From the NCBI RefSeq assembly GCF_040546275.1, contig NZ_JBEPNO010000009.1, positions 62,001-126,000 of the forward strand: a stretch of 64,000 nucleotides of DNA, given 5' to 3'. The notes beneath the pieces were generated by a model. That model saw only the letters and a list, made by a program, of their open reading frames with translations. It did no database searches and was not told where the DNA came from. Positions 8,155-16,148 of the stretch are shown here, piece by piece. Origin of the DNA: Nakamurella sp040546275 (GTDB taxonomy: Bacteria > Actinomycetota > Actinomycetes > Mycobacteriales > Nakamurellaceae). A program made the position numbers and the translations under genes. How positions within the stretch are numbered: position 1 is the stretch's first letter; each line of letters opens with the position of its first letter.

Positions 8155-9330
8155 ATGACCGAAGCGTTCATGCCGTTGATGCGTCACGGCCTGGACCCGG
8201 TCCCCGGGCTGGCCGAACGGCAGGCCACCGCCCCGGTCAGCAAGCTGGAGTTCCCGTTCGGGATCTCCGCCTGGCTGGTGACCGGCTACGACGACGTCCG
8301 CGCGGTGATCGGTGACACCCGGTCGTTCAGCAACGACTTCAGCAACGTGGTGGCCAGCACCGGTGGGCAGGCCACGGCCTCCCAGGATCCGGGCGGACTC
8401 GGATTCGCCGATCCGCCCAACCACACCCGCCTCCGCAAGGCGTTGACCCCGGAGTTCACCGTCCGTCGGCTGTCCCGGCTGATCCCGCGGATCACCGAGA
8501 TCGTCGAGGCGCAGCTGGATGTGATGGAGGCCAACGGTTCTCCGGTCGACCTGGTGGAGAACTTCGCGATGCCCATCCCATCGCTCGTCATCTGCGAGCT
8601 GCTCGACGTGCCCTATCCGGACCGCGAGGACTTCCAGCGCCTGAGCGGCTCGCGGTTCGACGTCTTCGGCGGTGCGGGCACCGGCCTCGAGGCGATCAGC
8701 GAATCCCTCACCTACATGAGCGAGCTCGTCGCCACCCAGCGCAAGAAGCCCGGTGACGGACTCCTGGGCATGCTGATCCGCGAGCACGGCGACGAGATCG
8801 ACGACCGCGAGTTGGCCGGGCTGGCCGACGGACTGCTGATCGGCGGCCACGAGACGACGGCCAGCATGCTGGCGCTTGGAGCGATCCTGCTGCTGAACCA
8901 CCCGGACGAGGCCGCGCGCCTGCGCGAGAACGACGACGCAGCCGGCGCCACCGTGGAGGAGATGCTCCGCTACCTCACCGTGGTGCAGGTGGCCTTCCCC
9001 CGTTTCGCCCGGAACGACATGGAACTCGGCGGGCAGCAGATCAAGGCCGGCGAGATGGTTCTGTGCTCGTTGTCCGGCGCCAACCGCGATCCCGCCCTCG
9101 GCCCGATGATGCAGTCGTTCGACCCCAGCCGTATCTCACCGCACCTCGCCTTCGGGTTCGGCGCCCACCGCTGCGTCGGCGCCGAGCTCGCTCGAATCGA
9201 GCTGCGCATCGCCTATCCGGCGTTGTTGCGGCGATTCCCTTCGCTTCGACTGGACGCGCCGATGGACGAGATCTCGTTCCACGAGTACTCCGTCGTGCAC
9301 GGCGTGCAGGATCTTCCTGTCGCTTGGTAG
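8155..9330 (+). CDS. Cytochrome P450
   Basis: A 391-aa soluble bacterial P450 monooxygenase. The heme-ligand loop FGFGAHRCVGAEL places the thiolate at Cys340. The I-helix oxygen-activation motif GGHETTAS is at about 229-236. The K-helix ExxR appears as EMLRYLTVVQ with a shortened pattern, so the exact ExxR should be examined. GGAGG stands 8 nt before the ATG. No ferredoxin or ferredoxin reductase is adjacent, so the electron donor must be encoded elsewhere. The substrate cannot be inferred. It follows dipZ by 108 bp and may be a separate transcription unit. Confidence 0.9.
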   Translation: MTEAFMPLMRHGLDPVPGLAERQATAPVSKLEFPFGISAWLVTGYDDVRAVIGDTRSFSNDFSNVVASTGGQATASQDPGGLGFADPPNHTRLRKALTPEFTVRRLSRLIPRITEIVEAQLDVMEANGSPVDLVENFAMPIPSLVICELLDVPYPDREDFQRLSGSRFDVFGGAGTGLEAISESLTYMSELVATQRKKPGDGLLGMLIREHGDEIDDRELAGLADGLLIGGHETTASMLALGAILLLNHPDEAARLRENDDAAGATVEEMLRYLTVVQVAFPRFARNDMELGGQQIKAGEMVLCSLSGANRDPALGPMMQSFDPSRISPHLAFGFGAHRCVGAELARIELRIAYPALLRRFPSLRLDAPMDEISFHEYSVVHGVQDLPVAW

Positions 9331-9633
9331 TCACTCCATAGCAAACGGGTCGCGCTTTACGCCTTCAGAGTGAACCTGTGATCTGGACGTCACCGCTGCA
9401 ATCCGCTCCACCCACTGCGTCGAATCGACTACGTGTGGACATCGGGAGCCAGCGTGGCCGGGACAAGTTCCCCGGCCGAACCATCGGCTCCCGTTTTGTC
9501 CACCTCGAGGCGGTGGACCGGATCGACCTACTCCCCCTCCGCATCCCGCTCGAGTGCGCCACCCCGAAGGGCCTGACGGCAGCTGCCGAATGGTCACGTT
9601 CGCACCACGAGGAACAAGTGAAAGGAACGACCG
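9331..9633 (+). other. Intergenic region upstream of the ferritin-like pair
   Basis: About 300 bp without a convincing gene; the reading frame at 9378-9686 lacks a ribosome site and family features. The main structure is a perfect interrupted palindrome, GTCCACC-N7-GGTGGAC, at about 9498-9518. It could be an operator for the downstream ferritin-like genes. No canonical promoter could be assigned. Confidence 0.5.
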
Positions 9634-10278
9634 ATGGGAGATCCACAACTCTTCGACGGGAAGCCGGTGCTGCAGTTCAGCACTGAAACGAACCGCCGGA
9701 GTTTCCTGAAGTACGCCGGCCTGGTAGGCGTCGGAGCAAGCCTGGTTGCCGGAGGCGTCTTCAGCGCTCCGTACGCCGCGGCCAACGCTCCCGCGGTCGC
9801 CAAGGGCGATCTGGACATCCTGAACTACGCCCTGACCCTGGAATACCTCGAGTCGGATTTCTACGCGATGGGTGTGTCGTCGGGCTTCCTGTCCGGTCGT
9901 GACCTGGACCTGATCACCCCGATCAGCGATCACGAGAAGGCGCACGTCACCGCGCTCACCTCGACGATCAAGTCGCTGGGCAGCACGCCGGTCACCAAGC
10001 CGAAGATCACCTACCCGTCCGGCACGTTCGCCAGCAAGGACTCGTTCCTCAAGACCGCGTCCGTGTTCGAGGAGCTGGGCGTCAAGGCCTACCACGGCCA
10101 GGTCCCCCTGATCCAGAGCGGCGACGTCCTCGGCGCCGCGGCCTCGATCGCCGGCGTCGAGTCGCGTCACGCGGCCATCATCGCCAGCCTGATCGGTGGG
10201 AACCCGTTCCCGCACCACATCGAAGAGCACGTCGACATGGCGACCGTGCTCGCTGCCGTCAAGCCACTGCTCAGCTGA
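9634..10278 (+). CDS. Tat-exported ferritin-like domain protein
   Basis: A 214-aa protein. The N-terminus carries a Tat signal, with Arg-Arg at residues 21-22 (NRRSFLKYAG), a hydrophobic core and a probable cleavage after AAANA near residue 52. The mature part is a four-helix ferritin-like domain with the di-iron pattern Glu...ExxH...Glu...ExxH: EYLES, HEKAH, FEELGV, ESRHAA. Export already folded by Tat suits a protein that loads metal in the cytoplasm. AAAGGA precedes the ATG. It probably forms an operon with the next gene, a clear paralogue 19 bp downstream. Iron oxidation/storage or peroxide defence at the cell surface is inferred, not shown. Confidence 0.85.
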   Translation: MGDPQLFDGKPVLQFSTETNRRSFLKYAGLVGVGASLVAGGVFSAPYAAANAPAVAKGDLDILNYALTLEYLESDFYAMGVSSGFLSGRDLDLITPISDHEKAHVTALTSTIKSLGSTPVTKPKITYPSGTFASKDSFLKTASVFEELGVKAYHGQVPLIQSGDVLGAAASIAGVESRHAAIIASLIGGNPFPHHIEEHVDMATVLAAVKPLLS

Positions 10279-10297
10279 GACCCGGAGGAGAATTCCT

Positions 10298-11047
10298 ATG
10301 ACAAGAAGTGATTTCGTAAAGGGCCAGCTGAGTGAAGTCTCGGCCCCCCAGGCACTCTCGGCGCTCAACAACCGCTGGGCGCTGGCTTCCGCGGCTGATT
10401 TCGCCAACGACGTCGACGTACTGAACTACGCACTGACCCTCGAGTACCTCGAGGCTGCCTTCTACGTGCAGGGCAACAAGGCCAACCTGCTGTCCGGCAC
10501 CGAGAAGGAATACCTCGCAGCCATCCAGGCCGACGAGGAGTACCACGTCACCGCGATCACGGCCACCATCAAGGCTCTCGGCGGGACCCCCGTCTCTGCA
10601 CCGGGTGTCGATTTCGGTGGGGCTTTCGACAGCCGCACCAGCTACCTGACGACCAGCCACACCTTCGAGAACGTCGGCGTCGGTGCCTACCTCGGCGCTG
10701 CCGGCTTCATCAAGGACAAGGCTGTGCTGCAGGCCGCTGCCGGCATCTTCGGCGTCGAGGCCCGCCACGCGGCGGTCGTCGGCAACCTGCTGGGACTCAA
10801 GGCCGAAGGCGGCGTCTACATGGGCGCCTTCGAGACCGGTGTCGCCAAGGCAACGGTTCTCGCCGGTGTCGCACCGTTCATCACCCAGACCGGCGTCACC
10901 CCGACCGGCGGTGCCAACACCGGTGGCGGCTCGACGGCCAGGGACGACAAGACCGGCCTGTACGCGGTCGGCGGTGCGGCCCTCCTGGGTGCGGCCGGCG
11001 CTGCGGTCTACGCGGCCAAGCACCGCGCAGCGGACGTGTCCGAGTAG
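10298..11047 (+). CDS. Ferritin-like domain protein with C-terminal membrane anchor
   Basis: A 249-aa paralogue of the preceding protein. The ferritin-like core spans about residues 38-185 and keeps the same ligand pattern (EYLEA, EEYH, FENVGV, EARHAA). There is no signal peptide. A Thr/Gly-rich linker (about 195-220) leads to a single hydrophobic helix (GGAALLGAAGAAVYAA) and a basic tail. The ATG at 10298 has GGAGGAG 7 nt upstream; a longer frame beginning at 10196 is noise. The pair (one Tat-exported, one tail-anchored) suggests different locations for related di-iron proteins. Which side of the membrane the core faces is unclear without a signal peptide. Confidence 0.83.
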   Translation: MTRSDFVKGQLSEVSAPQALSALNNRWALASAADFANDVDVLNYALTLEYLEAAFYVQGNKANLLSGTEKEYLAAIQADEEYHVTAITATIKALGGTPVSAPGVDFGGAFDSRTSYLTTSHTFENVGVGAYLGAAGFIKDKAVLQAAAGIFGVEARHAAVVGNLLGLKAEGGVYMGAFETGVAKATVLAGVAPFITQTGVTPTGGANTGGGSTARDDKTGLYAVGGAALLGAAGAAVYAAKHRAADVSE

Positions 11048-11090
11048 CAGTCCAGCAACACGGCACCACAGCAACACGGCAGTCCATGGG

Positions 11091-11132
11091 CCGCGGCGGG
11101 GGATCAACTCTCTCGCCGCGGTCTGTTTTTCT
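11091..11132 (+). terminator. Rho-independent terminator after the ferritin-like operon
   Basis: CCGCGGCG at 11091-11098 pairs with CGCCGCGG at 11114-11121. Wobble and GC pairs extend the stem inward, the loop is about 9-12 nt, and TCTGTTTTTCTT follows. It sits 44 bp after the stop codon of the second ferritin-like gene. Confidence 0.8.
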
Positions 11133-11312
11133 TGCCCGACCCACCCTTCTTGCAGCGCTCCACCTGCATGAGGGGCGAGAGATGAACTCACGACGGACTT
11201 CTCGGCCCGGGCTGGTGCTGCGCCGGGCGAAAGTCCAGGCAGCAGCCGAGATCCGGCCCACTACCGCGCCGAGCGCGCAGCCGGACTCAGGCCCGGTACC
11301 GTTCCCGACCGA

Positions 11313-12461
11313 TCAGCCCCGGAGGAACGCGAACACACCCTCGGCGAGCGCCGCGGCATAGCGACGCTGCCCGGAGGTGGACTTCATCAACGCCGCCTCC
11401 GTGGCATTCCGCATGTTTCCGCACTCGATCAGGATCTTCGGGCGGTCCGATCGGTTGAGACCGGTGAGGTCGTCACGCTTCCAGAGCCCACCGCTGCCCA
11501 AGGTGTTGGACGGTGGGAAACCTCCGTCCTCGGCTGCTTTCGCGATGCAGGCCGCCAGCCGCAGTGAAGCTGCCGCGATGGTGGCGCCGGCTGGTGGACG
11601 AGTTGCGGTCAGCACGTAGAACCCCTGCACCTCGGGTGGTGCCCCGTCGCCGTGGATGGAGACGACGGCGTCTGCGTCGGCACTGTTCTCGATACCGGCC
11701 CGCTTGTCGGTGCACGGCCCGACGCTGGTGTCGTTGGACCTGGTCATCACCACCTTGATTCCCTCGGCCTGCAGCAGCGCCTTCAGGTAGTTCGCGACAT
11801 GCCAGGTGAACTCGTGCTCGGTATAGCCGTCGTCGGTCTCGGTTCCCGTGGTGTTGCAGGCGTTTCGCTGGCCGTAGCCGCCGTCGATGAGCTGGTTGAT
11901 GATCTCCGGGTGATCGCCGTTGGCGCCGTTGTGACCAGGATCGATGGCCACCACCTTGCCGGAGAGCCCACCACCGGACGACCGACGGCTCGAACTTGTC
12001 GTCGGTGTCGCACTCGTGGAGCTGCTCGTCGTGGACGATGAAGTCTCGCTCGATGTACTTGCCGGAGAAGTACTGCTGGACGTGGAGGTCTCGCTCGGCT
12101 CCGAGGTCGTGGAGGCGGTGGTCCGCGAAGTGCTGGTCGAGCTCGGAGGACTCGGCGTGGTGGGCGGTGCTGTCGTGCTGGGAGGCGCCGCGGTCCGGCT
12201 CACCGGCGTCAGCGACAGCGGGGTCCTGGTCGACGGCGCGGAGCTGCTGCCGGCTCCCGAACCGGTGAGTCCCGGAACGGTGACGGGTGCACGGGTGACC
12301 GTCGGCACACCCCCCGCGGTGGTCCCCGTCCCGGTGCCCGAGGTGACGGCGGGAGACGGGGCGGACGAGGTCACCGCCTTCCCGCAGGCTGCCAGCAGCA
12401 GCACGGTCATGCCCTGACCAGCAACGATCAGGGCCGTTCGACGATTCAGAGGAGAAGACAC
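11313..12461 (-). CDS. N-acetylmuramoyl-L-alanine amidase lipoprotein (Amidase_3)
   Basis: A secreted, lipid-anchored peptidoglycan amidase of about 382 aa that would cleave the bond between MurNAc and L-Ala. The signal peptide has an NRR n-region and the lipobox LLAAC. A 140-residue Ser/Thr/Pro linker follows, then the Amidase_3 domain starting KVVAIDPGHNG. Zinc ligands are visible as His (DPGH), Glu (TEHEF) and His (SIHGDG); the catalytic Glu is in IECGNMRN. The start is uncertain: GTG codons at 12461 and 12470 precede the signal peptide, and the frame extends to 12605 without a signal-like sequence. It is convergent with the ferritin-like operon. Confidence 0.87.
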   Translation of the reverse strand: MSSPLNRRTALIVAGQGMTVLLLAACGKAVTSSAPSPAVTSGTGTGTTAGGVPTVTRAPVTVPGLTGSGAGSSSAPSTRTPLSLTPVSRTAAPPSTTAPPTTPSPPSSTSTSRTTASTTSEPSETSTSSSTSPASTSSETSSSTTSSSTSATPTTSSSRRSSGGGLSGKVVAIDPGHNGANGDHPEIINQLIDGGYGQRNACNTTGTETDDGYTEHEFTWHVANYLKALLQAEGIKVVMTRSNDTSVGPCTDKRAGIENSADADAVVSIHGDGAPPEVQGFYVLTATRPPAGATIAAASLRLAACIAKAAEDGGFPPSNTLGSGGLWKRDDLTGLNRSDRPKILIECGNMRNATEAALMKSTSGQRRYAAALAEGVFAFLRG

Positions 12462-12867
12462 ATCTCCCACCCTGACAGCCGAAGTCGGCAATCCGGCGCA
12501 AGGCACGCGGGTCTGGCCAGAAATGGCGGTGGATGTCCGGATTTTGATCTCGTTCGGATAACAGTCGAACTTTCTCCCATCCACTCCACTTCCACCGCCG
12601 AACAACTCCTGTCAGATGCGAGAGCGTCTGAACGGCGCCACCAGGAGTGACCAGAAGCTTTGTCGGACAAGCATTCAGCTGTTTTCTCGCCCCGAGGCCT
12701 CGGGCGGTTCTCGGCAATGTGGTCCCGGTCACCACGTGCATCTCCCCCACGGATTCCGGTCGTAAGGGAATCCAGTAGGCGTGATCGCCACCGCTTGATC
12801 CGCAAGACCAGCAACCCAACCGTGTCCGCAATCGACAACCTCTCCACCCGAAGAAGGAGCACTTCCC
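12462..12867 (+). other. Intergenic region between amidase and FAS1 lipoprotein genes
   Basis: About 400 bp that must hold divergent promoters for the amidase (minus) and FAS1 gene (plus). A CCATCC box at 12577-12582 followed after 15 nt by CCGAAC at 12598-12603 resembles the mycobacterial SigK promoter used by mpt83/mpt70, but the spacer is shorter than I recall for that consensus. AGAAGGAG lies just before the FAS1 start. No gene is evident. Confidence 0.5.
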
Positions 12868-14211
12868 ATGATCCTCAAGCGCCTCGCGGTACTCACCGCA
12901 GCCGGCGGTCTGGCCCTGGCCCTCGCGGCCTGCGGTTCCAGCAGCACGGCCGCCACCAGCACCACCTCCACCTCGTCCCCTGCAGCCGTCTCTTCGCCGG
13001 CCATGACCTCCGGCGCCATGACGTCCGGCGCGATGACGTCCGGCGCGATGACGTCCGGCGCGATGACGTCGGGCTCCGCCACCGGTGCCTCGGCGCTGGT
13101 CGGCGCCGGTTGTGCCGACTACGCGAAGGCTGTCCCGTCGGGCGCCGGTTCCGTCGGTGGCATGGCCCTGGACCCGGTCGCCACCGCCGCGTCGAACAAC
13201 CCGCTCCTCAAGACCCTGGTCGCCGCCGTCTCCGGCAAGGTCAACCCCAAGGTCAACCTGGTCAACACCCTCAACAGCGGCGACTTCACCGTCTTCGCCC
13301 CGGTCGACGATGCGTTCAAGAAGATCGACTCCGCCACCATGACGAAGCTGACCACCGATGACGCGCTGCTGACCAAGATCCTGACCTACCACGTCGTCCC
13401 CGGCCAGCTCGATGCCACGCAGGTCATCGGCACCCACAAGACCGTCGAGGGCGGCAACCTCACGGTCACCGGCTCCGGCAACGACATCAAGATCAACGGC
13501 ACCTCCGCCGTGATCTGCGGCAACGTGAAGACCAAGAACGCCACGGTCTACCTCATCGACACCGTCCTCACCCCGCCGGCTGACGGTGCCATGTCCTCCG
13601 GTGCCATGACCTCCGGTGCCATGACCTCCGGTGCCATGACCTCCGGTGCCATGACCTCCGGTGCGATGACCTCCGGTGCGATGACCTCCGGCGGCGCCAC
13701 CACCTCCGGTGCTTCGGCCCTGGTCGGATCCGGTTGTGCCGCCTACGCCAAGGCTGTCCCGGCCGGTGCCGGCTCGGTCGGCGGAATGGCTCTCGACCCG
13801 GTCGCCACCGCCGCGTCGAACAACCCGCTCCTGAAGACCCTGGTCGCCGCCGTCTCCGGCAAGGTCAACCCCAAGGTCAACCTGGTCAACACCCTCAACA
13901 GCGGTGAGTTCACCGTCTTCGCCCCGGTCGACACCGCCTTCGCCAAGGTTCCGGCCGCGACGATCAAGACCCTGTCCACCGACAGCGCCCTGCTCACCAA
14001 GATCCTGACCTACCACGTCATCTCGGGTCAGCTGGATGCCACCCAGATCGTCGGCACCCACAAGACCGTCGAAGGCGGCAGCGTCACCGTCACCGGCTCC
14101 GGCGACAACCTGAAGATCAACGGCACCACCTCGGTCATCTGCGGCAACGTGAAGACCAAGAACGCCACGGTCTACCTGATCGACACCGTCCTCACCCCGC
14201 CGGCCAGCTGA
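12868..14211 (+). CDS. Tandem FAS1 (fasciclin) domain lipoprotein with MTSGA repeats
   Basis: A 447-aa surface lipoprotein. The signal peptide ends in the lipobox LALAAC (Cys22). A Ser/Thr stretch and about five MTSGA pentapeptides precede FAS1 domain 1 (about 75-230). A second block of seven to eight MTSGA units (about 238-278) precedes FAS1 domain 2 (about 280-446). Both domains show VNTLNSG(D/E)FTVFAPVD and the H2 motif ILTYHV, as in MPT70/MPB83. They are nearly identical in protein and DNA, so the duplication is recent. FAS1 domains mediate adhesion or matrix binding. AGAAGGAG lies upstream of the ATG, and a strong terminator follows. Confidence 0.92.
   Translation: MILKRLAVLTAAGGLALALAACGSSSTAATSTTSTSSPAAVSSPAMTSGAMTSGAMTSGAMTSGAMTSGSATGASALVGAGCADYAKAVPSGAGSVGGMALDPVATAASNNPLLKTLVAAVSGKVNPKVNLVNTLNSGDFTVFAPVDDAFKKIDSATMTKLTTDDALLTKILTYHVVPGQLDATQVIGTHKTVEGGNLTVTGSGNDIKINGTSAVICGNVKTKNATVYLIDTVLTPPADGAMSSGAMTSGAMTSGAMTSGAMTSGAMTSGAMTSGGATTSGASALVGSGCAAYAKAVPAGAGSVGGMALDPVATAASNNPLLKTLVAAVSGKVNPKVNLVNTLNSGEFTVFAPVDTAFAKVPAATIKTLSTDSALLTKILTYHVISGQLDATQIVGTHKTVEGGSVTVTGSGDNLKINGTTSVICGNVKTKNATVYLIDTVLTPPAS
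13000..13077 (+). repeat. 15-bp in-frame tandem repeat, first block (MTSGA)
   Basis: About five copies of a 15-bp unit of the form ATGACSTCCGGCGCS, each encoding Met-Thr-Ser-Gly-Ala. Because the unit is a multiple of three, gain or loss of copies changes linker length without breaking the frame. Confidence 0.85.
13586..13700 (+). repeat. 15-bp in-frame tandem repeat, second block (MTSGA)
   Basis: About seven copies of ATGACCTCCGGTGCC-type units lie between the two FAS1 domains; the first unit reads M-S-S-G-A. Copies are nearly identical within the block but differ in codon choice from the first block (GGTGCC versus GGCGCG), which suggests each block expanded locally. Confidence 0.87.
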
Positions 14212-14248
14212 TCCTGACCCGCAGCACTACCTGAACCAACAGCCATAC

Positions 14249-14290
14249 CCGAAGGGCCCCGGCGGATCTCCTCCCGCCGGGGCCCTTCGG
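14249..14290 (+). terminator. Strong hairpin terminator after FAS1 gene
   Basis: A perfect 17-bp stem (14249-14265 with 14274-14290, core GAAGGGCCCCGGCGG) and an 8-nt loop, 37 bp after the FAS1 stop. There is no long T-run, so it may act as a stable mRNA 3' end or a weakly T-dependent terminator. Confidence 0.72.
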
Positions 14291-14321
14291 CCTTGTCGGC
14301 AGGTCGGTAGGCTCCTGCTGC

Positions 14322-14891
14322 ATGGACAACTACCCACACGTCGGCGGGTTGCTCCTGACTCCAGGCGCCGGCGGCACCAGGGATCACCGCACCCTGCTGG
14401 CCGTGCAGCAGGATGTCGCGCCACTCCCCTGTCTACGGTTGGACTTTCCGGCCCGGATCGCCGGCCGCCGGGCGCCGGACCGGGCGCCGGTGGCAGTCGC
14501 CCATCTGGTCCAGAACGCCGCCTGTTTCGCCGCCGAGGTGGGCTTCACACCGGACCGGCTGGTGCTCGGCGGCCGCTCTTACGGTGGCCGGATGTCGTCC
14601 ATCGCCGTCGCGCAGGGACTACCCGCAGCCGGGCTCGTGCTGCTGAGCTACCCCCTGCATCCGCCGGGGCGCCCCGACAAGCTCAGGGTCGAGCACTTCC
14701 CGGACATCGAGATCCCGGTGCTGGTGATCTCCGGCGACAAGGACCCGTTCGGAACCCCCGCGGAGTTCGACGAGCACCTGACGGCGATCCGCGGCCAGGT
14801 CACCGTCGTCCGGCTCTCGGGCGGACACGATCCGGCCGGCGGGGATCAGTTGATCGGCACCGCCGTGCGCGACTGGCTCGCGCAGCTCTGA
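14322..14891 (+). CDS. Alpha/beta hydrolase (KANL3/TEX30-like family)
   Basis: A 189-aa cytoplasmic alpha/beta hydrolase. It has an oxyanion-type turn, TPGAGGTRDH, near the N-terminus. The nucleophile elbow GGRSYGGR places Ser86. The probable acid is in GDKDPFG (Asp141) and the base in SGGHD (His169). The short cap-less form matches the family of small hydrolases often annotated as dienelactone-hydrolase-like. The substrate is unknown. It is a single gene after the FAS1 terminator, and its last 46 bp overlap the 3' end of the convergent membrane-protein gene. Confidence 0.83.
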   Translation: MDNYPHVGGLLLTPGAGGTRDHRTLLAVQQDVAPLPCLRLDFPARIAGRRAPDRAPVAVAHLVQNAACFAAEVGFTPDRLVLGGRSYGGRMSSIAVAQGLPAAGLVLLSYPLHPPGRPDKLRVEHFPDIEIPVLVISGDKDPFGTPAEFDEHLTAIRGQVTVVRLSGGHDPAGGDQLIGTAVRDWLAQL

Positions 14892-15730
14892 TCAGCGCGA
14901 TCCGGCGACGGGGTACGAAGCGGGCGACGGCAGTCGAAGCTGATGCGTCTCTGCGGCGGAGATCCGCCGGCCGTCGCCGGACTCTCCCGACGTGCCCCCA
15001 TCCGCACGTAGTAGCTGATCAGATCCTTCGACGCCGGATAACCGACGACCACGGCGTCCTGCGCCTGCCACGACGGGTAGGTCGCCTCCATCAGCACCCG
15101 CGCGTGACCGTGGCCGTCCCGCCGCGAGACCAGCGAGGTCAGGACGTTCACCGTACGTCCGTCGGCGCGGAGTCCGCACTGACGCTTGATCGTCAGCCAC
15201 TCCGGATTGAGCACCGCGAACTCCACCAGGCCGATCAGCTCGATCAGCGCTGGCAGCAGTACCGCGAAGGCCACCACCGCCACCACGATGGCACCGTGGC
15301 ACACCAGGATCAGTCCGGAAATCCCAGCCAGCCACAGTGTTCCCGCGATCACCGCCATCGTCAGGGCCGGGCGCACCCGCTGCGGAACCGTCCCGTCGTG
15401 GAACGAGAGGGATGCGTCCGGGGTGATCCGGATGTGGCCGGCGGTCAATCCGACGATGCCAAGGTGCAACGGCCACAACCACGGCACGACCAGCACACCG
15501 ACCACCGGCAGCTGACCGAGCAACGTGAGACGTCGGGTGCGGTCCATCGCGACCCTGGCCGCCTGGGCAAGGGTGGTCACCGCCGGCGGCTCCACGACGA
15601 CACCCGAACCCTGCGTCCGCTGGTCCGGAATGACGCTGAGCAATCTTCCGGTAGCCAGTAATTGCCTCATAGGCTGAATTCTGCGGGCAGAGGAGCGACA
15701 TACGATGTACGCACGGTAAAGATCAGCCAT
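14846..15730 (-). CDS. Membrane protein of unknown function
   Basis: A 294-aa protein I cannot assign to a named family. Three or more hydrophobic segments are visible: about 70-95 (VVGVLVVPWLWPLHLGIVGL), 122-142 (ALTMAVIAGTLWLAGI) and 145-170. A soluble C-terminal part follows, with HARVLMEATYPSWQ and ASKDLISYYVRMG. That last stretch resembles the end of a GNAT acetyltransferase fold (crowded by YYxRxG), but the acetyl-CoA loop is not seen. The last 45 residues are basic and low complexity and overlap the hydrolase gene, so the true stop-proximal part may be unconserved. Start alternatives are ATG 15730 and ATG 15670. Confidence 0.6.
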   Translation of the reverse strand: MADLYRAYIVCRSSARRIQPMRQLLATGRLLSVIPDQRTQGSGVVVEPPAVTTLAQAARVAMDRTRRLTLLGQLPVVGVLVVPWLWPLHLGIVGLTAGHIRITPDASLSFHDGTVPQRVRPALTMAVIAGTLWLAGISGLILVCHGAIVVAVVAFAVLLPALIELIGLVEFAVLNPEWLTIKRQCGLRADGRTVNVLTSLVSRRDGHGHARVLMEATYPSWQAQDAVVVGYPASKDLISYYVRMGARRESPATAGGSPPQRRISFDCRRPLRTPSPDRADQSCASQSRTAVPIN

Positions 15731-16148
15731 TCCATTTCACTCGTCTACGAATGCCGAACCACCAACCGACAATCAACGCAATCCGGACACAAGTGGTCTC
15801 GGACAGTACATCTCGTGGTTCGACCGCCCGAGTGAAGAGTTCGCTGCGTCAAGCGGACGGGGGCAATGCGAATACGTCGTGTGACGGCGGCACCACCCGA
15901 TCCGCCGAGCGGCGCGAACGCGACGGTCATTCGCCGCGCTTTGTCGAGAATTTCATTCGGATCATCCGGGCGCCTCCGCCGTGGCGGCACGCAGTCGTGA
16001 CGGTCGCGCCGATCCGACGGCGGGCGCCGAGCCACGTTCAGCCTTCCGGAGAAAAGTTGATCGAATCGACCCGGGCCAGGAGGCCCCGACGTCGCTACCA
16101 TCGAAGCCAGGGGCCATTCGTGCACCTGCGACGTGTGGAGAGGGTGCT
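15731..16148 (+). other. Intergenic region between divergent genes
   Basis: About 420 bp separating the membrane-protein gene (minus) from the GGDEF-EAL gene (plus). It is locally richer in A+T than its surroundings near 15740-15850, as expected for promoters. No gene, hairpin or repeat stands out. A reading frame continues in from 15981 ahead of the GGDEF-EAL start but looks non-coding. Confidence 0.5.

Noticed and set aside
6532..8901. Long open frame (789 aa) on the minus strand opposite dipZ and the P450 gene
   Set aside because: It has the Arg/Gly/Asp/Gln-rich composition typical of antisense frames in GC-rich DNA and crosses two well-supported genes.
11473..14061. Open frame of 862 aa on the minus strand opposite the FAS1 gene
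   Set aside because: Its Gly/His/Thr repeats are the antisense of the 15-bp MTSGA repeats, and the rest mirrors the FAS1 and amidase sequences.
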